Origin: Alphaproteobacteria bacterium
GTDB lineage: Bacteria; Pseudomonadota; Alphaproteobacteria; RF32; CAG-239
Direction: 5' to 3'
NCBI GenBank assembly: GCA_017445475.1
Contig: JAFSUB010000002.1
Location: forward strand, 1 to 43,817
DNA length: 43,817 nt
Under the pieces are notes generated by a model. It saw nothing but the letters and a program-made list of their open reading frames with translations, was not told where the DNA came from and made no database searches. The stretch's first letter is position 1. Every line of letters starts with the position of its first letter. Below are positions 1 to 8,536 of the stretch, piece by piece. A program made the position numbers and the translations under genes.

Positions 1-10
1 GAATTAAATG

Positions 11-130
11 ACCCGTTTACGGGTAGGAAGTAACAGATTGCGTCTGTCAGACGCAAAACAGCCCCGTTCAGGGGCTGCAAGCGGTAAAGGCTTCTAGCCG
101 TTAATGAAGAACCGCCGGCTATGCCGGCGG
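11..130 (+). ncRNA. Cluster of four hairpins, possible 3' end of a structured RNA
   Basis: Four stem-loops follow one another: ACCCG/CGGGT at 11-24, a nearly perfect 9-bp palindrome at 38-56, CAGCCCC/GGGGCTG at 59-77 and CCGCCGGC/GCCGGCGG at 112-130. The last is followed by a T-run. No open reading frame of note covers the stretch. This density of stable stems ending in a terminator suggests the 3' part of a stable RNA whose 5' part lies off the left edge. I could not match it to tmRNA (no T-arm sequence), RNase P RNA or SRP RNA, so the family is unassigned. A long structured 3' UTR is the alternative. Confidence 0.35.
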
Positions 131-141
131 GTTGCTTTTTT
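110..141 (+). terminator. Rho-independent terminator
   Basis: An 8-bp GC-only stem (CCGCCGGC, loop TAT, GCCGGCGG) is followed by GTTGCTTTTTT. It ends whatever plus-strand transcript enters from the left edge of the window. Confidence 0.8.
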
Positions 142-228
142 GACGTTAATTTTTCCACAATATGCGCTTAAGAACTTTGCTTTTGATCACAAATATGTAT
201 AAGTTTAAAAGATGAAAGGGCATACATT

Positions 229-723
229 ATGAAATTGCACAAACTTACCACACAAAAAGATTTTGAAACCGTCAAAAGCATTTTCTATCAAATCTTTATC
301 ATAAAAGAATCAGAATATGATTTAAGTCATTTCAAAGATTCTATTACCGGAAAACATAATCTTCAACGTTTGGAATATTATTTGGGATACGAAAATGATA
401 TGGCTGTTGGCATAACAGGTGTGTATGCCGACAATGAAAACGAATGTTGGCTCGGGTGGTTTGGCATCACCCCTCAACATCGTCGCAAGGGTTATGCCAC
501 AAAAATGCTTGATTTACAACTTTTGATGATGAAAAACTACGGATATAAAATTTGCCGTCTTTATACCAACACGACGCTCAATAAGGAGGCCATACCTATG
601 TATTTGAAAATCGGGTTTGTCAAAGATTCCGACTATAAAAATCATTTCATCACAATGGCTAAATCATTGGATGGTGTTACACACATTCAAAAATGGAAGG
701 GCAAACCTTTGGGGTTTGTCTAG
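229..723 (+). CDS. GNAT family N-acetyltransferase
   Basis: The predicted 164-residue protein has the GCN5-related acetyltransferase fold and should move an acetyl group from acetyl-CoA to an amine of unknown identity. The acetyl-CoA pyrophosphate loop (motif A) is visible at residues 78-95 as GITPQHRRKGYATKML, with the R-x-x-G-x-A core. The segment NKEAIPMYLKIGF at 118-130 is the usual motif B, where an N-x-x-A-x-x-x-Y pattern precedes the final strand. Length is typical of single-domain members. The ATG start has a purine-rich AAAGGG about 9 bases upstream. It stands alone between a terminator and the convergent lolA, with 15 bp between the two stop codons. The substrate cannot be read from the sequence. 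Confidence 0.9.
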   Translation: MKLHKLTTQKDFETVKSIFYQIFIIKESEYDLSHFKDSITGKHNLQRLEYYLGYENDMAVGITGVYADNENECWLGWFGITPQHRRKGYATKMLDLQLLMMKNYGYKICRLYTNTTLNKEAIPMYLKIGFVKDSDYKNHFITMAKSLDGVTHIQKWKGKPLGFV

Positions 724-738
724 TCTGACATTGTAAGC

Positions 739-1341
739 TTATCTTCTTCTCTTGGCGTTTTTGCGCGCTTTGGGTTTGTATGAAAACAGGTTTTCATCTA
801 ACGTTTGCCCGATAAGCGTGTTATATAAAGAAAGCGTAACCTCAACGCTTTGCGGATCAACAATCTTCCATTGTTTAAGTTCAAACGGATTGTTCGAAAA
901 AACAAGCGTTATCGGCCCCATGTCTTTTGAGCCGACATATTCCAGCGTGATCATCGTTGAACCTGCATCTTTATAAAAATCGACAATCTTAAGGGTTTTA
1001 CCGTCAATCTTGATGATATCGGTCAAAATCTTTGTGCCCGGAATATCCTCATAATCAATGTTTGTGAGCTGATCAAGCTCTTTGTCATGAAAGATGATTT
1101 CATCACCGTTGCCCACAATCAAAATGTCCGTCGGCGGGGCATATTCCATCCTGATTTTCGATGGTTTTTCAATATAAAGCTTGCCTTCCGACGTTGCCCC
1201 GTTTGAAGCCATCTGAACAAAATCGGCCTCAAGAGTTGTCATTGTGTTTAAATATTGCTCGATTTGCGCAATATCCATCGCCGTTTGCGCCCGTGCACCA
1301 AATGAAAACAACAGCGTCAGTAAAAAGATTTTTTTCATCAT
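739..1341 (-). CDS. lolA: Outer-membrane lipoprotein carrier LolA
   Basis: A 200-residue periplasmic protein of the LolA family, which takes lipoproteins from the inner-membrane LolCDE complex and carries them to the outer membrane. It has a signal peptide with cleavage expected after ARA (residue 18), then a beta-rich domain. Early landmarks include the segment LEADFVQ near residue 37 and the conserved KPSKIRMEY-type strand near residue 59. The C-terminus is basic (KARKNAKRRR), which is slightly unusual. Two ATG codons are adjacent at the start, and the GGGGGGAG ribosome site just upstream suits either. It follows parC by 12 bp and is probably the last gene of recO-parC-lolA. No LolB is seen in the window, as is common in alphaproteobacteria. 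Confidence 0.9.
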   Translation of the reverse strand: MMKKIFLLTLLFSFGARAQTAMDIAQIEQYLNTMTTLEADFVQMASNGATSEGKLYIEKPSKIRMEYAPPTDILIVGNGDEIIFHDKELDQLTNIDYEDIPGTKILTDIIKIDGKTLKIVDFYKDAGSTMITLEYVGSKDMGPITLVFSNNPFELKQWKIVDPQSVEVTLSLYNTLIGQTLDENLFSYKPKARKNAKRRR

Positions 1342-1353
1342 CTCCCCCCTTTC

Positions 1354-3576
1354 CTACTCTTTAAAAAACGTATTTGTCTTCGGGAATCCGAAAGGCACAA
1401 GCTTGCCTGCCTGTGCGCGATGAGAAAGCCAACCCATCAAATTTTTTTCAACCGCCACACCGCCGGAACGATTGTAGGAAAATCCGACGTTTGAATCAAA
1501 AATTTGAATATCCGTCATTTCGCAATCTTTATATTTTTGAAGCTTCACACCGCGTCCGCGTGCCATTGTCGGAATTTCATAGACCTTAAAAATCAAAAGC
1601 TTGCGGTTTTGCCCAACAACAGCCACCATGTCTCCGACAATTTTTTTGCAAAACATCGCCTTTTCGCCTTCTGCCAAATTCATAATCTTGCGGCCGATTC
1701 GCGTTTGCGCAATGATATGGTTTTCATCAACCACAAAACCATGCCCCGTATTTGAAGCCAAAACATAACTTGCACCAGGCTCAAAAACAAACATCTCGGC
1801 AATGTTGTCGCCATTTGCCAAATCAACCATCAGCCTGAGCGGCTGGCCGAACCCTCGGCCTGAGGGAATATCGCTTGCCTGAAGCGTGAAAAATTTGCCC
1901 GACGTATCAAGCAAAACAATTTTATCGGTTGTTTGAGCATGAATGGCTTTAAGCAGACCGTCATCATCCTTAAATTTGAACTCATCGCTCAAATTGACAT
2001 AACCCTTTACCATCCGAATCCAGCCTTTTTGCGACAAAATCACCGTTACAGGCTCTTTTTCAACCAAAGCTTCAATCGTGATTTCAACATCTTTCGGTGC
2101 GCTCGCAAACTCTGTTTTTCGACGTCCGAGCGCTGTTTTTTTGCCGAAACGCTCTTTTGTTTGTTTAATTTCGTTTGAAAGGGCAATCCAGCGTTTAGAT
2201 TCATCACCTAAAAGCGCTTCAAGAGATGTTTTTTCATCACTTAACGACTCATATTCGGCCTTAATTTCGCTTTCTTCCAATTTGCGCAGGCTCTTGAGCT
2301 TCATGTTCAAAATTGCCTCGGATTGATTGTCGCTTAACGCAAATTTTTGCATCATCACGGGTTTTGGCTCATCTTCTTCTCTGATAATACGGATAATCTC
2401 GTCTAAATTCAAAAACGCAATTAAATAGCCCGATAAAATTTCAAGACGTGCCAAAATTTTTGAAAGTCGATGGTTTGTCCTGCGTTTCAAAACTTCATGA
2501 CGATGCGCAAGATAGGAGCTTAAAACCTCGGATAGGCTCATCACGCGCGGCACACCGTCCGAATCTAAAACATTCATATTCATATTAAACTTTGATTCCA
2601 GCTCTGTTTCCTTAAACAAAAGCTCCATCAGCATATCTGCATCAACCAGCCGGTTTTTGGGCTCTAAAACAATGCGGATATCTTCAGCCGATTCGTCGCG
2701 CACATCGGCAAGCAGCGGCAGTTTTTTGTCATTTAGAAGCTCGGCGATTTTTTCAATCAGTTTTGATTTCACAACGCCGTATGGAATTTCGCTAACCACA
2801 ATTTGATATGTGCCGTGTCCCAAATCTTCCTTTTGCCACTTGGCGCGAATACGAAAACTGCCTTTGCCTTGTTTATAGGTGTTCACAATGTTTTCAAAGC
2901 TGTCAACAATCACTCCGCCGGTCGGAAAATCAGGCCCTTTGATGCGCGAAACCAAAGCCTCATCTGTTGCTTGTCTGTTTTCAATAAGATACAAAAGAGC
3001 ATCGCAAACTTCGCTTAAATTATGGGTTGGAATATTGGTGGCCATACCGACGGCAATGCCTGTCGAGCCATTGCACAAAAGGTTTGGAACAGCGGCGGGC
3101 ATAACGGCCGGCTCTTGTTCTTCGCCGTCATAGGTGTCAACAAAATCAACGGCATCATCTGCAAGACCTTCCATCAAAGCCATGGCAAAATCGGTTAATC
3201 TTGCTTCGGTATAACGCATGGCTGCCGCACCGTCGCCATCAATGTTTCCGAAATTGCCCTGACCGTCAACCAGCGGATAACGCACCGAAAAGTCTTGCGC
3301 CAAACGAACCATTGCCCCATACACACCGACATCACCGTGCGGGTGATATTTACCAATCACATCGCCCACCACGCGCGCACACTTTTTATATCCGGTTTTC
3401 GGGTCAAGATGAAGCTGGCGCATTGCAAACAAAAGCCTTCTGTGCACAGGCTTCAAACCGTCGCGCACATCGGGCAGCGAGCGCGCCACAATGGTTGACA
3501 TTGCATACGACAAATACCTTTTGCTCAATTCCTCTTTTAAGGCAACATCTTTGATTTTGAGTTCGGTTTCAGGCAT
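1354..3576 (-). CDS. parC: DNA topoisomerase IV subunit A
   Basis: The breakage-reunion subunit of topoisomerase IV, which decatenates daughter chromosomes together with ParE. The active-site tyrosine is in AAMRYTEARL at about residue 122, and the helix-turn-helix region contains KYHPHGDVGVYGAMVRLAQ at residues 77-95. The C-terminal part (about residues 500-740) holds degenerate beta-pinwheel blades. The 740-residue length fits ParC (E. coli 752) better than GyrA (about 875), and the DGQGNFGNIDGD segment is of the alphaproteobacterial ParC type. The frame extends to a GTG at 3594, but the ATG at 3576 has a purine-rich site (AAAGAAGAAG) and overlaps the recO stop by 8 bases, so I chose it. The two residues that usually anchor fluoroquinolones are Val83 and Gly87 here (see findings). 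Confidence 0.95.
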   Translation of the reverse strand: MPETELKIKDVALKEELSKRYLSYAMSTIVARSLPDVRDGLKPVHRRLLFAMRQLHLDPKTGYKKCARVVGDVIGKYHPHGDVGVYGAMVRLAQDFSVRYPLVDGQGNFGNIDGDGAAAMRYTEARLTDFAMALMEGLADDAVDFVDTYDGEEQEPAVMPAAVPNLLCNGSTGIAVGMATNIPTHNLSEVCDALLYLIENRQATDEALVSRIKGPDFPTGGVIVDSFENIVNTYKQGKGSFRIRAKWQKEDLGHGTYQIVVSEIPYGVVKSKLIEKIAELLNDKKLPLLADVRDESAEDIRIVLEPKNRLVDADMLMELLFKETELESKFNMNMNVLDSDGVPRVMSLSEVLSSYLAHRHEVLKRRTNHRLSKILARLEILSGYLIAFLNLDEIIRIIREEDEPKPVMMQKFALSDNQSEAILNMKLKSLRKLEESEIKAEYESLSDEKTSLEALLGDESKRWIALSNEIKQTKERFGKKTALGRRKTEFASAPKDVEITIEALVEKEPVTVILSQKGWIRMVKGYVNLSDEFKFKDDDGLLKAIHAQTTDKIVLLDTSGKFFTLQASDIPSGRGFGQPLRLMVDLANGDNIAEMFVFEPGASYVLASNTGHGFVVDENHIIAQTRIGRKIMNLAEGEKAMFCKKIVGDMVAVVGQNRKLLIFKVYEIPTMARGRGVKLQKYKDCEMTDIQIFDSNVGFSYNRSGGVAVEKNLMGWLSHRAQAGKLVPFGFPKTNTFFKE

Positions 3577-4306
3577 CTTCTTCTTTCGTTTCACGTAAAA
3601 TTTTTAGCAAGCTAGCACGAGAACGAACAAATTTCAAGCCGTGTGCATCAAAAAAGTTTTTTTTGAGGAAAAATTCGTTCATACGCAAAAGCTCCAATAC
3701 ATCATCAAAAGTCGGCTCAAGCTGTTTTCTTAAGGCAAAATGCGGATATTTGAAAAGCTTGTCTTTATAAGGCAAGCCTGCCTCATAACACACAGCACGG
3801 CCGCTTTTGGGCGACACAAAGGCCAAGTTTTCGATTGTGCCTGTTGCGGCGCACGAGCCCAAATCAAGCCCGATTCCCAAAAAATAAAGCAGCCTGAATT
3901 CCAAAAGAGCATAATTTTTAAGCCAACTTTCAGATTGCAAATTGTCCATCAACAATGATATAAAACGGATAAGCCCTTCCAAAGGTTCATTTTCCGGCAG
4001 ACAAGCATTAAAAAGTTCGCAAAAGGCGCTCAAAACCGCAAGTTTTTTTTCATCGGATAAAAAATGAACCACGTTAGACTGAACAAGCTCTATTCCACGA
4101 AAGCTGAACATATTTTCTTCAACTCTGGCATAGGCGTTAAACGAAATTTTGTTGCCAAGCTGATAAAGTCCGAGTTTTTTCTTTTGAACGCCGCCTTTAA
4201 CAAAGCCAGTCATTTTGCCGTGTGCAAGCGAAAGCACGGTTAAAATTAAAGAATTTTCACCGTGTTTCAATACTTTAATGATATAACCCTCATCTGAAAC
4301 TTGCAT
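3569..4306 (-). CDS. recO: DNA repair protein RecO
   Basis: A 245-residue RecO, the recombination mediator that helps RecR load RecA on gapped DNA coated with SSB. The N-terminal OB fold is recognisable from the opening DEGYIIKVLKHGENSLILTV and the GFVKGG strand near residue 34. The helical C-terminal domain follows, with the LLYFLGIGLDLGSCAATG segment near residues 139-156, where many RecO proteins begin a zinc-binding motif. Here only one cysteine of that motif is visible, with another at about 172. Upstream is a TATAAC box followed by AGGTG about 11 bases before the ATG. It is the first gene of the recO-parC-lolA run. Confidence 0.9.
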   Translation of the reverse strand: MQVSDEGYIIKVLKHGENSLILTVLSLAHGKMTGFVKGGVQKKKLGLYQLGNKISFNAYARVEENMFSFRGIELVQSNVVHFLSDEKKLAVLSAFCELFNACLPENEPLEGLIRFISLLMDNLQSESWLKNYALLEFRLLYFLGIGLDLGSCAATGTIENLAFVSPKSGRAVCYEAGLPYKDKLFKYPHFALRKQLEPTFDDVLELLRMNEFFLKKNFFDAHGLKFVRSRASLLKILRETKEEDA

Positions 4307-4498
4307 TTGAGAAACACCTGTTATATGGCTTTAGAATGCAAAATTGCTCCCCGTTTTGCAAGTTTTTTTTAAAATGATTATACAAAAAAAACGCCATGAT
4401 AATCTTTTTTTTGCATAAGCGTGTGTTTTTGGTGGACACGGGCACTATTTTGTGCTTAACACTTTGGTAGTTATTGATTTTTGTAAAGGACATTTTTG

Positions 4499-5500
4499 AT
4501 GTTAAGCCATTTTTTGAGCTCTATTGTGAAAAAAGCCTCGCAAAACATTAAAACCATTGTTTTGCCCGAAGGCGAAGATGAACGCGTTTTAGAGGCTGCT
4601 TTGCTTGCGGTTCAAACCAAAACCGCAAACCCGATTATTTTGGGAAATGCCGAAAAAATCAGGGCGTTTTTTGCCTCAAAAGGCTGGCAGACAGACGGCA
4701 TTCAACTCATTGAACCCGAAAAATCTGCACATTTACAAGAATATGCAAACCTTTTGTTTGAACTTCGAAAAGCAAAGGGTATGACCGAAGACGAGGCAAA
4801 AAAAACCGCCCTTAACCCAACTTATTTTGCAACGCTGATGGTTAAGGCAGGCCACGCCGACGGCATGGTTTCGGGCGCCAATCATTCCACCGCCGACACG
4901 GTTCGTCCGGCTTTGCAAATTGTGAAGTCTAAAAATCCAGAAATGGGCGTTTCAGCGTTTTTTATTATGGTTTCAAACGACACACCCTATATTTTGGCCG
5001 ATGCCGGTTTGGTGATTAACCCGAGCGAAAAAGAACTGGCCGACATTGCCGTTACGTCTGCACTTTCCGCCATCACATTCGGCATTGAACCGAACGTTGC
5101 CATGCTTTCGTTTTCAACCAAAGATTCCGCCAAAGGGCCTGAGGTTGAAAAAGTTAAAAATGCGACAGCGATTGCGCTTGAACTTTTAAAAACCGAGCCG
5201 TATAAAAATCTCGGCATCAAACTTGACGGAGAGCTTCAGGCCGACGCGGCTTTAAATAGCGCGGTCGCTTTGAAAAAAGCCCCCGAAAGCGTTGTTGCGG
5301 GAAAAGCGCGTGTTCTGATTGTGCCCGACTTAAATGTGGGCAACATTTGCTATAAGCTGCTTCAAAGATTAGGCGGATGCGAGGCATACGGACCGATTTT
5401 GCAAGGTTTGAACGCCCCGATTAATGATTTATCGCGCGGCGCTTCGGCCGAAGATATTTTGGGGGCAATCGCCATCACCGCCATTCAGGCCGGTCAATAA
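4499..5500 (+). CDS. pta: Phosphate acetyltransferase
   Basis: Phosphotransacetylase of the short single-domain class (333 residues). It converts acetyl-CoA and phosphate to acetyl phosphate and CoA, the first step of acetate-forming ATP synthesis. Family marks are the N-terminal VLPEGEDERVLEAA, the HADGMVSGANHSTADTVRPALQ block near 115-135, the TKDSAKGPEVEKV block and the C-terminal VLIVPDLNVGNICYKLLQRLGG. The regulatory N-terminal domain of long Pta enzymes is absent. An in-frame TTG lies at 4496, but the ATG at 4499 is better placed 8 bases after AAAGGA. ackA follows 30 bp downstream, so the two make a classic pta-ackA pair. Confidence 0.96.
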   Translation: MLSHFLSSIVKKASQNIKTIVLPEGEDERVLEAALLAVQTKTANPIILGNAEKIRAFFASKGWQTDGIQLIEPEKSAHLQEYANLLFELRKAKGMTEDEAKKTALNPTYFATLMVKAGHADGMVSGANHSTADTVRPALQIVKSKNPEMGVSAFFIMVSNDTPYILADAGLVINPSEKELADIAVTSALSAITFGIEPNVAMLSFSTKDSAKGPEVEKVKNATAIALELLKTEPYKNLGIKLDGELQADAALNSAVALKKAPESVVAGKARVLIVPDLNVGNICYKLLQRLGGCEAYGPILQGLNAPINDLSRGASAEDILGAIAITAIQAGQ

Positions 5501-5530
5501 CAACATGTGTTAGAAAAAAGGAAAATAAAT

Positions 5531-6709
5531 ATGAAAAAAATTTTAGTCATTAACTCCGGATCTTCTTCTTTAAAATATCAGCTTTTTAATTTTGACGGGC
5601 AAAATTATGAAGTTATGGCCAAAGGTTTGGCAGAGCGAATCGGTCTTGAAGGCTCGAATGTCAACATCAAAATCGACGGCAACAAGCAAACCAGAAATGT
5701 TCCGATGCCGAGCCATATGGAAGCTTTTCAAGAGGTGATTAATCTGCTTCTTAGCGGACCATTGAAGAGTATGGATGAAATTGCGGCGGTCGGCCATCGC
5801 GGATTGCACGGCGGAGAAATTTTCAAAGATTCGGTTAAATTAAACGAAGAAGTGATTGCGCAGATGGCAAGTTTGTCTGATCTTGCGCCGCTTCACATTC
5901 CGGCTTGTATTGCCGGCATCAGGGCTGTTCAGAAATTGTTGCCGAACGTGCCGCAGGTTGCCGTTTTCGACACAACGTTTCACCAAACGATGAAGCCCGA
6001 AGCTTATATGTATGCCATCAACAGCGCACTTTACGAAAAATATAAAATCCGCCGCTACGGTTTTCACGGCACATCGCACGCATATGTTGCCGAAGAAGCG
6101 GCAAAGCTGCTCGGTAAAAAAGGCAAAATCATCACGTGTCATTTGGGCAACGGTGCGTCGATTTCGGCTGTTGACAACGGAAAATGCGTTGACACCTCAA
6201 TGGGTTTCACCCCCCTTGCAGGCGTGATTATGGGCACGCGTTCGGGCGATGTTGACCCCTACATTCCCGTTTATCTGCAAAAGGTTTTGAACATATCGGG
6301 CGAAGAAGCAAACGCCATATTAAACAAACAAAGCGGTATGTTCGGCATTTGCGGCTATTCGGACAACCGTGACGTTGAGGTTAAATTTGAGCAAGGTGAT
6401 GAAAAGGCCGTTTTGGCGATGAATATGTATGTTCACAGCATTTTGCATTACATCGGCTCTTACATTGCCGTTTTGGGCGGTGTTGACGCAATTGTCTTTA
6501 CGGCGGGCGTCGGTGAAAACGGCGCAATTTTGCGCAAAATGGTTGTCGATCGCCTTGCATATTTAGGCATTAAGCTTGATGTTGAGAACAACAAAAAACG
6601 CGGTGAAAAGGTTGAAATTTCAACGCCTGATTCGCGCGTTCATGTTTATGTTATTCCCACAAATGAAGAATTGATGATTGCAAAAGACACGGTTCGTTTG
6701 GCTTTTTAA
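5531..6709 (+). CDS. ackA: Acetate kinase
   Basis: Acetate kinase (392 residues) turns acetyl phosphate and ADP into acetate and ATP, completing the pathway begun by Pta. It belongs to the ASKHA fold: phosphate-1 motif near the start (VINSGSSSLKYQLF), the YGFHGTSHAYV block with the catalytic-site histidine, the HLGNGASISAV block, the GFTPLAGVIMGTRSGDVDP signature and the C-terminal VFTAGVGENG. A frame extension to an upstream GTG exists, but the ATG at 5531 has an AAAAAAGGAAAA site and begins exactly at the family's usual N-terminus. A strong terminator follows about 55 bases after the stop. Confidence 0.97.
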   Translation: MKKILVINSGSSSLKYQLFNFDGQNYEVMAKGLAERIGLEGSNVNIKIDGNKQTRNVPMPSHMEAFQEVINLLLSGPLKSMDEIAAVGHRGLHGGEIFKDSVKLNEEVIAQMASLSDLAPLHIPACIAGIRAVQKLLPNVPQVAVFDTTFHQTMKPEAYMYAINSALYEKYKIRRYGFHGTSHAYVAEEAAKLLGKKGKIITCHLGNGASISAVDNGKCVDTSMGFTPLAGVIMGTRSGDVDPYIPVYLQKVLNISGEEANAILNKQSGMFGICGYSDNRDVEVKFEQGDEKAVLAMNMYVHSILHYIGSYIAVLGGVDAIVFTAGVGENGAILRKMVVDRLAYLGIKLDVENNKKRGEKVEISTPDSRVHVYVIPTNEELMIAKDTVRLAF

Positions 6710-6763
6710 GACAAGACCGAAAAAAGCAATCCGCAGGCATAGTCGGCGATTATTGTAGTTTGC

Positions 6764-6792
6764 AAACCACCAGCTAGACTGGTGGTTTTTTT
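6764..6792 (+). terminator. Rho-independent terminator of pta-ackA
   Basis: Ten-base arms AAACCACCAG and CTGGTGGTTT enclose the loop CTAGA, and the stem runs into a tract of eight T (6785-6792). It lies about 55 bp after the ackA stop. Confidence 0.88.
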
Positions 6793-7055
6793 AATACTTG
6801 ATGTGATGAGGTCGAACCGAATAGTAGGTTCGACGAGGAAGAGCAGGCGAAACGGAAGTATCGCCACAATTGCGACGACGAAGTAGTGCAGAATTTTATA
6901 AAAATTCAAGTCCATCCTGCAACCCCAACTACATTGTGCAATCGATAGTGATTTATTTAAAATCTTGAGTTTGCAATAAATTTGCAACAAATAACTATTT
7001 CTTAACAAAGATTGGCTTATCATTAAGTTTACAAAACTTATTTTTGGATTTTAAA
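6793..7055. other. Non-coding spacer with two short palindromes
   Basis: No convincing gene is present. GTCGAACC/GGTTCGAC (6811-6834, 8-base loop) and GAATTTT/AAAATTC (6891-6907, 3-base loop) are perfect inverted repeats. The stretch is GC-richer than the following 130 bp, which are very AT-rich and lead into the MBL-fold gene. A minus-strand frame of 105 codons crosses the ackA terminator and is rejected. Confidence 0.5.
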
Positions 7056-7799
7056 ATGAAATTAGAAATACTCGGAACCGGTGGAGGCAATACTCCCGAA
7101 TATGGAAACACTTCATTCCTCATTTGGAATGAGAATGACAGTGAAGCACTTCTCATGGACTGCGGTTATACTGTTTATCCCTATCTTAAGAATTTAGAGG
7201 CAGTTTCAGGACGTGAAATTATTTCAAAAATAAAAACCGTAGCAATATCTCATTTACATGATGATCATGTCGGATCTTTCGGCGCTTTATTAACTCACAG
7301 ATGGTTATTACAAAAAAGTAAAATTAAAACAGCCGGTGTTTCATTAGACGACTATTTACGTCTTATTCTGTCTTCTCATGCCAGAACCGGAATTGATGGA
7401 ATTGATAAACGAGTTTTATCCATTCCCACCTCTCATGAAGATGATATGCCCTCATATGCACTTTATTTTGAAGGTGTTTTATATTCCGGAGACACAAACA
7501 AATCTATACTTGGTTTATCTGAGGCTAAAAATGCAAAAATAATTATCCACGAAGCAAGATTAAATGATTTTTATACGCATACAAATATTGAAAAATTGGC
7601 ACAGAGCGCACCTTCTGATATTTTGGCAAAAACTTGGGTGATCCATTATTCTACCAAAATGAGAGATAAAATTCAGTTGAGAGCTAAAGAGCTTGGTTTT
7701 GCTGGCGCTTGTAGTCAAGGGCAAATTATTGATGTTCCAAATAATATGTACCCAACCCTCATCCGTAATTCCATTACCAATGGTAAACAACATTTTTAA
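7056..7799 (+). CDS. MBL-fold metallohydrolase (RNase Z-like fold)
   Basis: A 247-residue protein of the metallo-beta-lactamase fold. The zinc-binding motif H-x-H-x-D-H is clear as SHLHDDHVG (His66, His68, Asp70, His71), and later metal ligands are likely in LYSGDTNKS and in VIHYS near the C-terminus. The opening LEILGTGGGNTPEYGNTSF resembles the first strands of the RNase Z and cyclic-phosphodiesterase-like branch, but the exosite arm of tRNase Z is not evident, so the substrate is open. I chose the ATG at 7056 over an in-frame TTG at 7044; only a weak GGA precedes it. The gene is more AT-rich than the pta-ackA pair and stands alone, which is compatible with later acquisition. Confidence 0.8.
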   Translation: MKLEILGTGGGNTPEYGNTSFLIWNENDSEALLMDCGYTVYPYLKNLEAVSGREIISKIKTVAISHLHDDHVGSFGALLTHRWLLQKSKIKTAGVSLDDYLRLILSSHARTGIDGIDKRVLSIPTSHEDDMPSYALYFEGVLYSGDTNKSILGLSEAKNAKIIIHEARLNDFYTHTNIEKLAQSAPSDILAKTWVIHYSTKMRDKIQLRAKELGFAGACSQGQIIDVPNNMYPTLIRNSITNGKQHF

Positions 7800-7811
7800 A
7801 AAACACTTTTC

Positions 7812-8065
7812 TTCCGTATTTGGGCGCAAATACGATATAATATTTTTGGGTTCAAGCTCGTATGTGCTATACGTTTTAGGTCTTTTTTCATGATTAAATT
7901 TCTTGTGTTTCTTGTTACCTCTGCCAGACACCTTGTTCTAACATAAGGAATTTATTTTTCCACCCCTTGCTATAAGCTCCTTCGAACCATCAACCCGGCT
8001 GGTGGTCTTCACATTACACCAAAACGCCTTTGAACGGTTCAGGCCGCTTAAAAGGCGTTTTTTTT
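7812..8065 (+). ncRNA. Possible small RNA locus with palindromic promoter region
   Basis: No gene is seen here on either strand. A TATAAT box at 7836-7841 is preceded by a perfect palindrome CGTATTTG-GGCG-CAAATACG (7815-7834) filling the space where a -35/-10 spacer would be. A second hairpin CGTAT/ATACG lies at 7859-7873. Further on come CCTT/AAGG and ACCATCA/TGGTGGT stems (about 7985-8005) and then a strong terminator. Promoter box, several stems and terminator about 220 bases apart suggest a small RNA. The 3' half is somewhat reminiscent of alphaproteobacterial 6S RNA, but I cannot confirm that. Confidence 0.35.
8021..8065 (+). terminator. Rho-independent terminator
   Basis: The arms AAAACGCCTT and AAGGCGTTTT pair around an 18-20-base loop and are followed by a run of T to 8065. 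It would end plus-strand transcripts from the MBL gene or the preceding putative RNA. It may also serve the minus-strand gene at 8080-8424 weakly, since only four T follow in that direction. Confidence 0.75.
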
Positions 8066-8079
8066 ATTTTCCAAAAAAC

Positions 8080-8424
8080 TTATCTGCCCCGCCGCGCTCG
8101 GTTAAACACAAATTTTCCCGAAGTGTTCAAAGATGTGTTCGCACCGTCTTCTTGTTTTGAATCTTGAGCTTTTTGAGAAACGGTGTTTGCAATTTTAAGT
8201 GCCGGATATGCGGCCGCAATCACCGCAATCAGGAAAGCGCGACGGGGGCGTTTGGGCAGTTTTTTATACTTTTGATAAATTTCCTTGTCGGCATTTTTGA
8301 AAAACGACCTTGATCGGTCGAGTTTTTCTTTAAAATCAACACTTTCAAGCTTTTCTTCTATGTCGTCATTGATTTGACGCGTTTGATTTTTGATTTTTTG
8401 CTTAAGTTCAAACTTGTCGTTCAC
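8080..8424 (-). CDS. Hypothetical membrane-associated protein
   Basis: A 114-residue protein I do not recognise. It is highly charged and probably helical for residues 1-75 (many Lys, Glu, Asp and Arg). One hydrophobic segment, AFLIAVIAAAYPALKIA, follows at about residues 64-80 behind a basic stretch (KKLPKRPRR). The C-terminus is Ser/Asn/Arg-rich and ends in RARRGR. The positive-inside rule would put the N-terminal coil in the cytoplasm. It is separated by 112 bp from the next minus-strand gene upstream and may be cotranscribed with it. Confidence 0.65.
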   Translation of the reverse strand: MNDKFELKQKIKNQTRQINDDIEEKLESVDFKEKLDRSRSFFKNADKEIYQKYKKLPKRPRRAFLIAVIAAAYPALKIANTVSQKAQDSKQEDGANTSLNTSGKFVFNRARRGR

Positions 8425-8536
8425 GGCTTTTCCTTTCTTTTTTTAGCTCTGCTCTTTCGAGCAACCCGGATTATACCACAAAATATAACCGAAATCAAGC
8501 AAAAGCGTATTTTTTGTATGGCAACAAAACAAGAGT

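Noticed and set aside
4290..4493. 67-codon minus-strand frame upstream of recO
   Set aside because: It lies in the AT-rich divergent promoter gap and overlaps the recO start. No ribosome site, low complexity.
6706..7023. 105-codon minus-strand frame
   Set aside because: It crosses the ackA terminator and two palindromes and overlaps the end of ackA. Composition is that of non-coding DNA.
7560..7931. 123-codon minus-strand frame across the MBL gene end
   Set aside because: It is largely antisense to the MBL-fold coding region, with no motifs.
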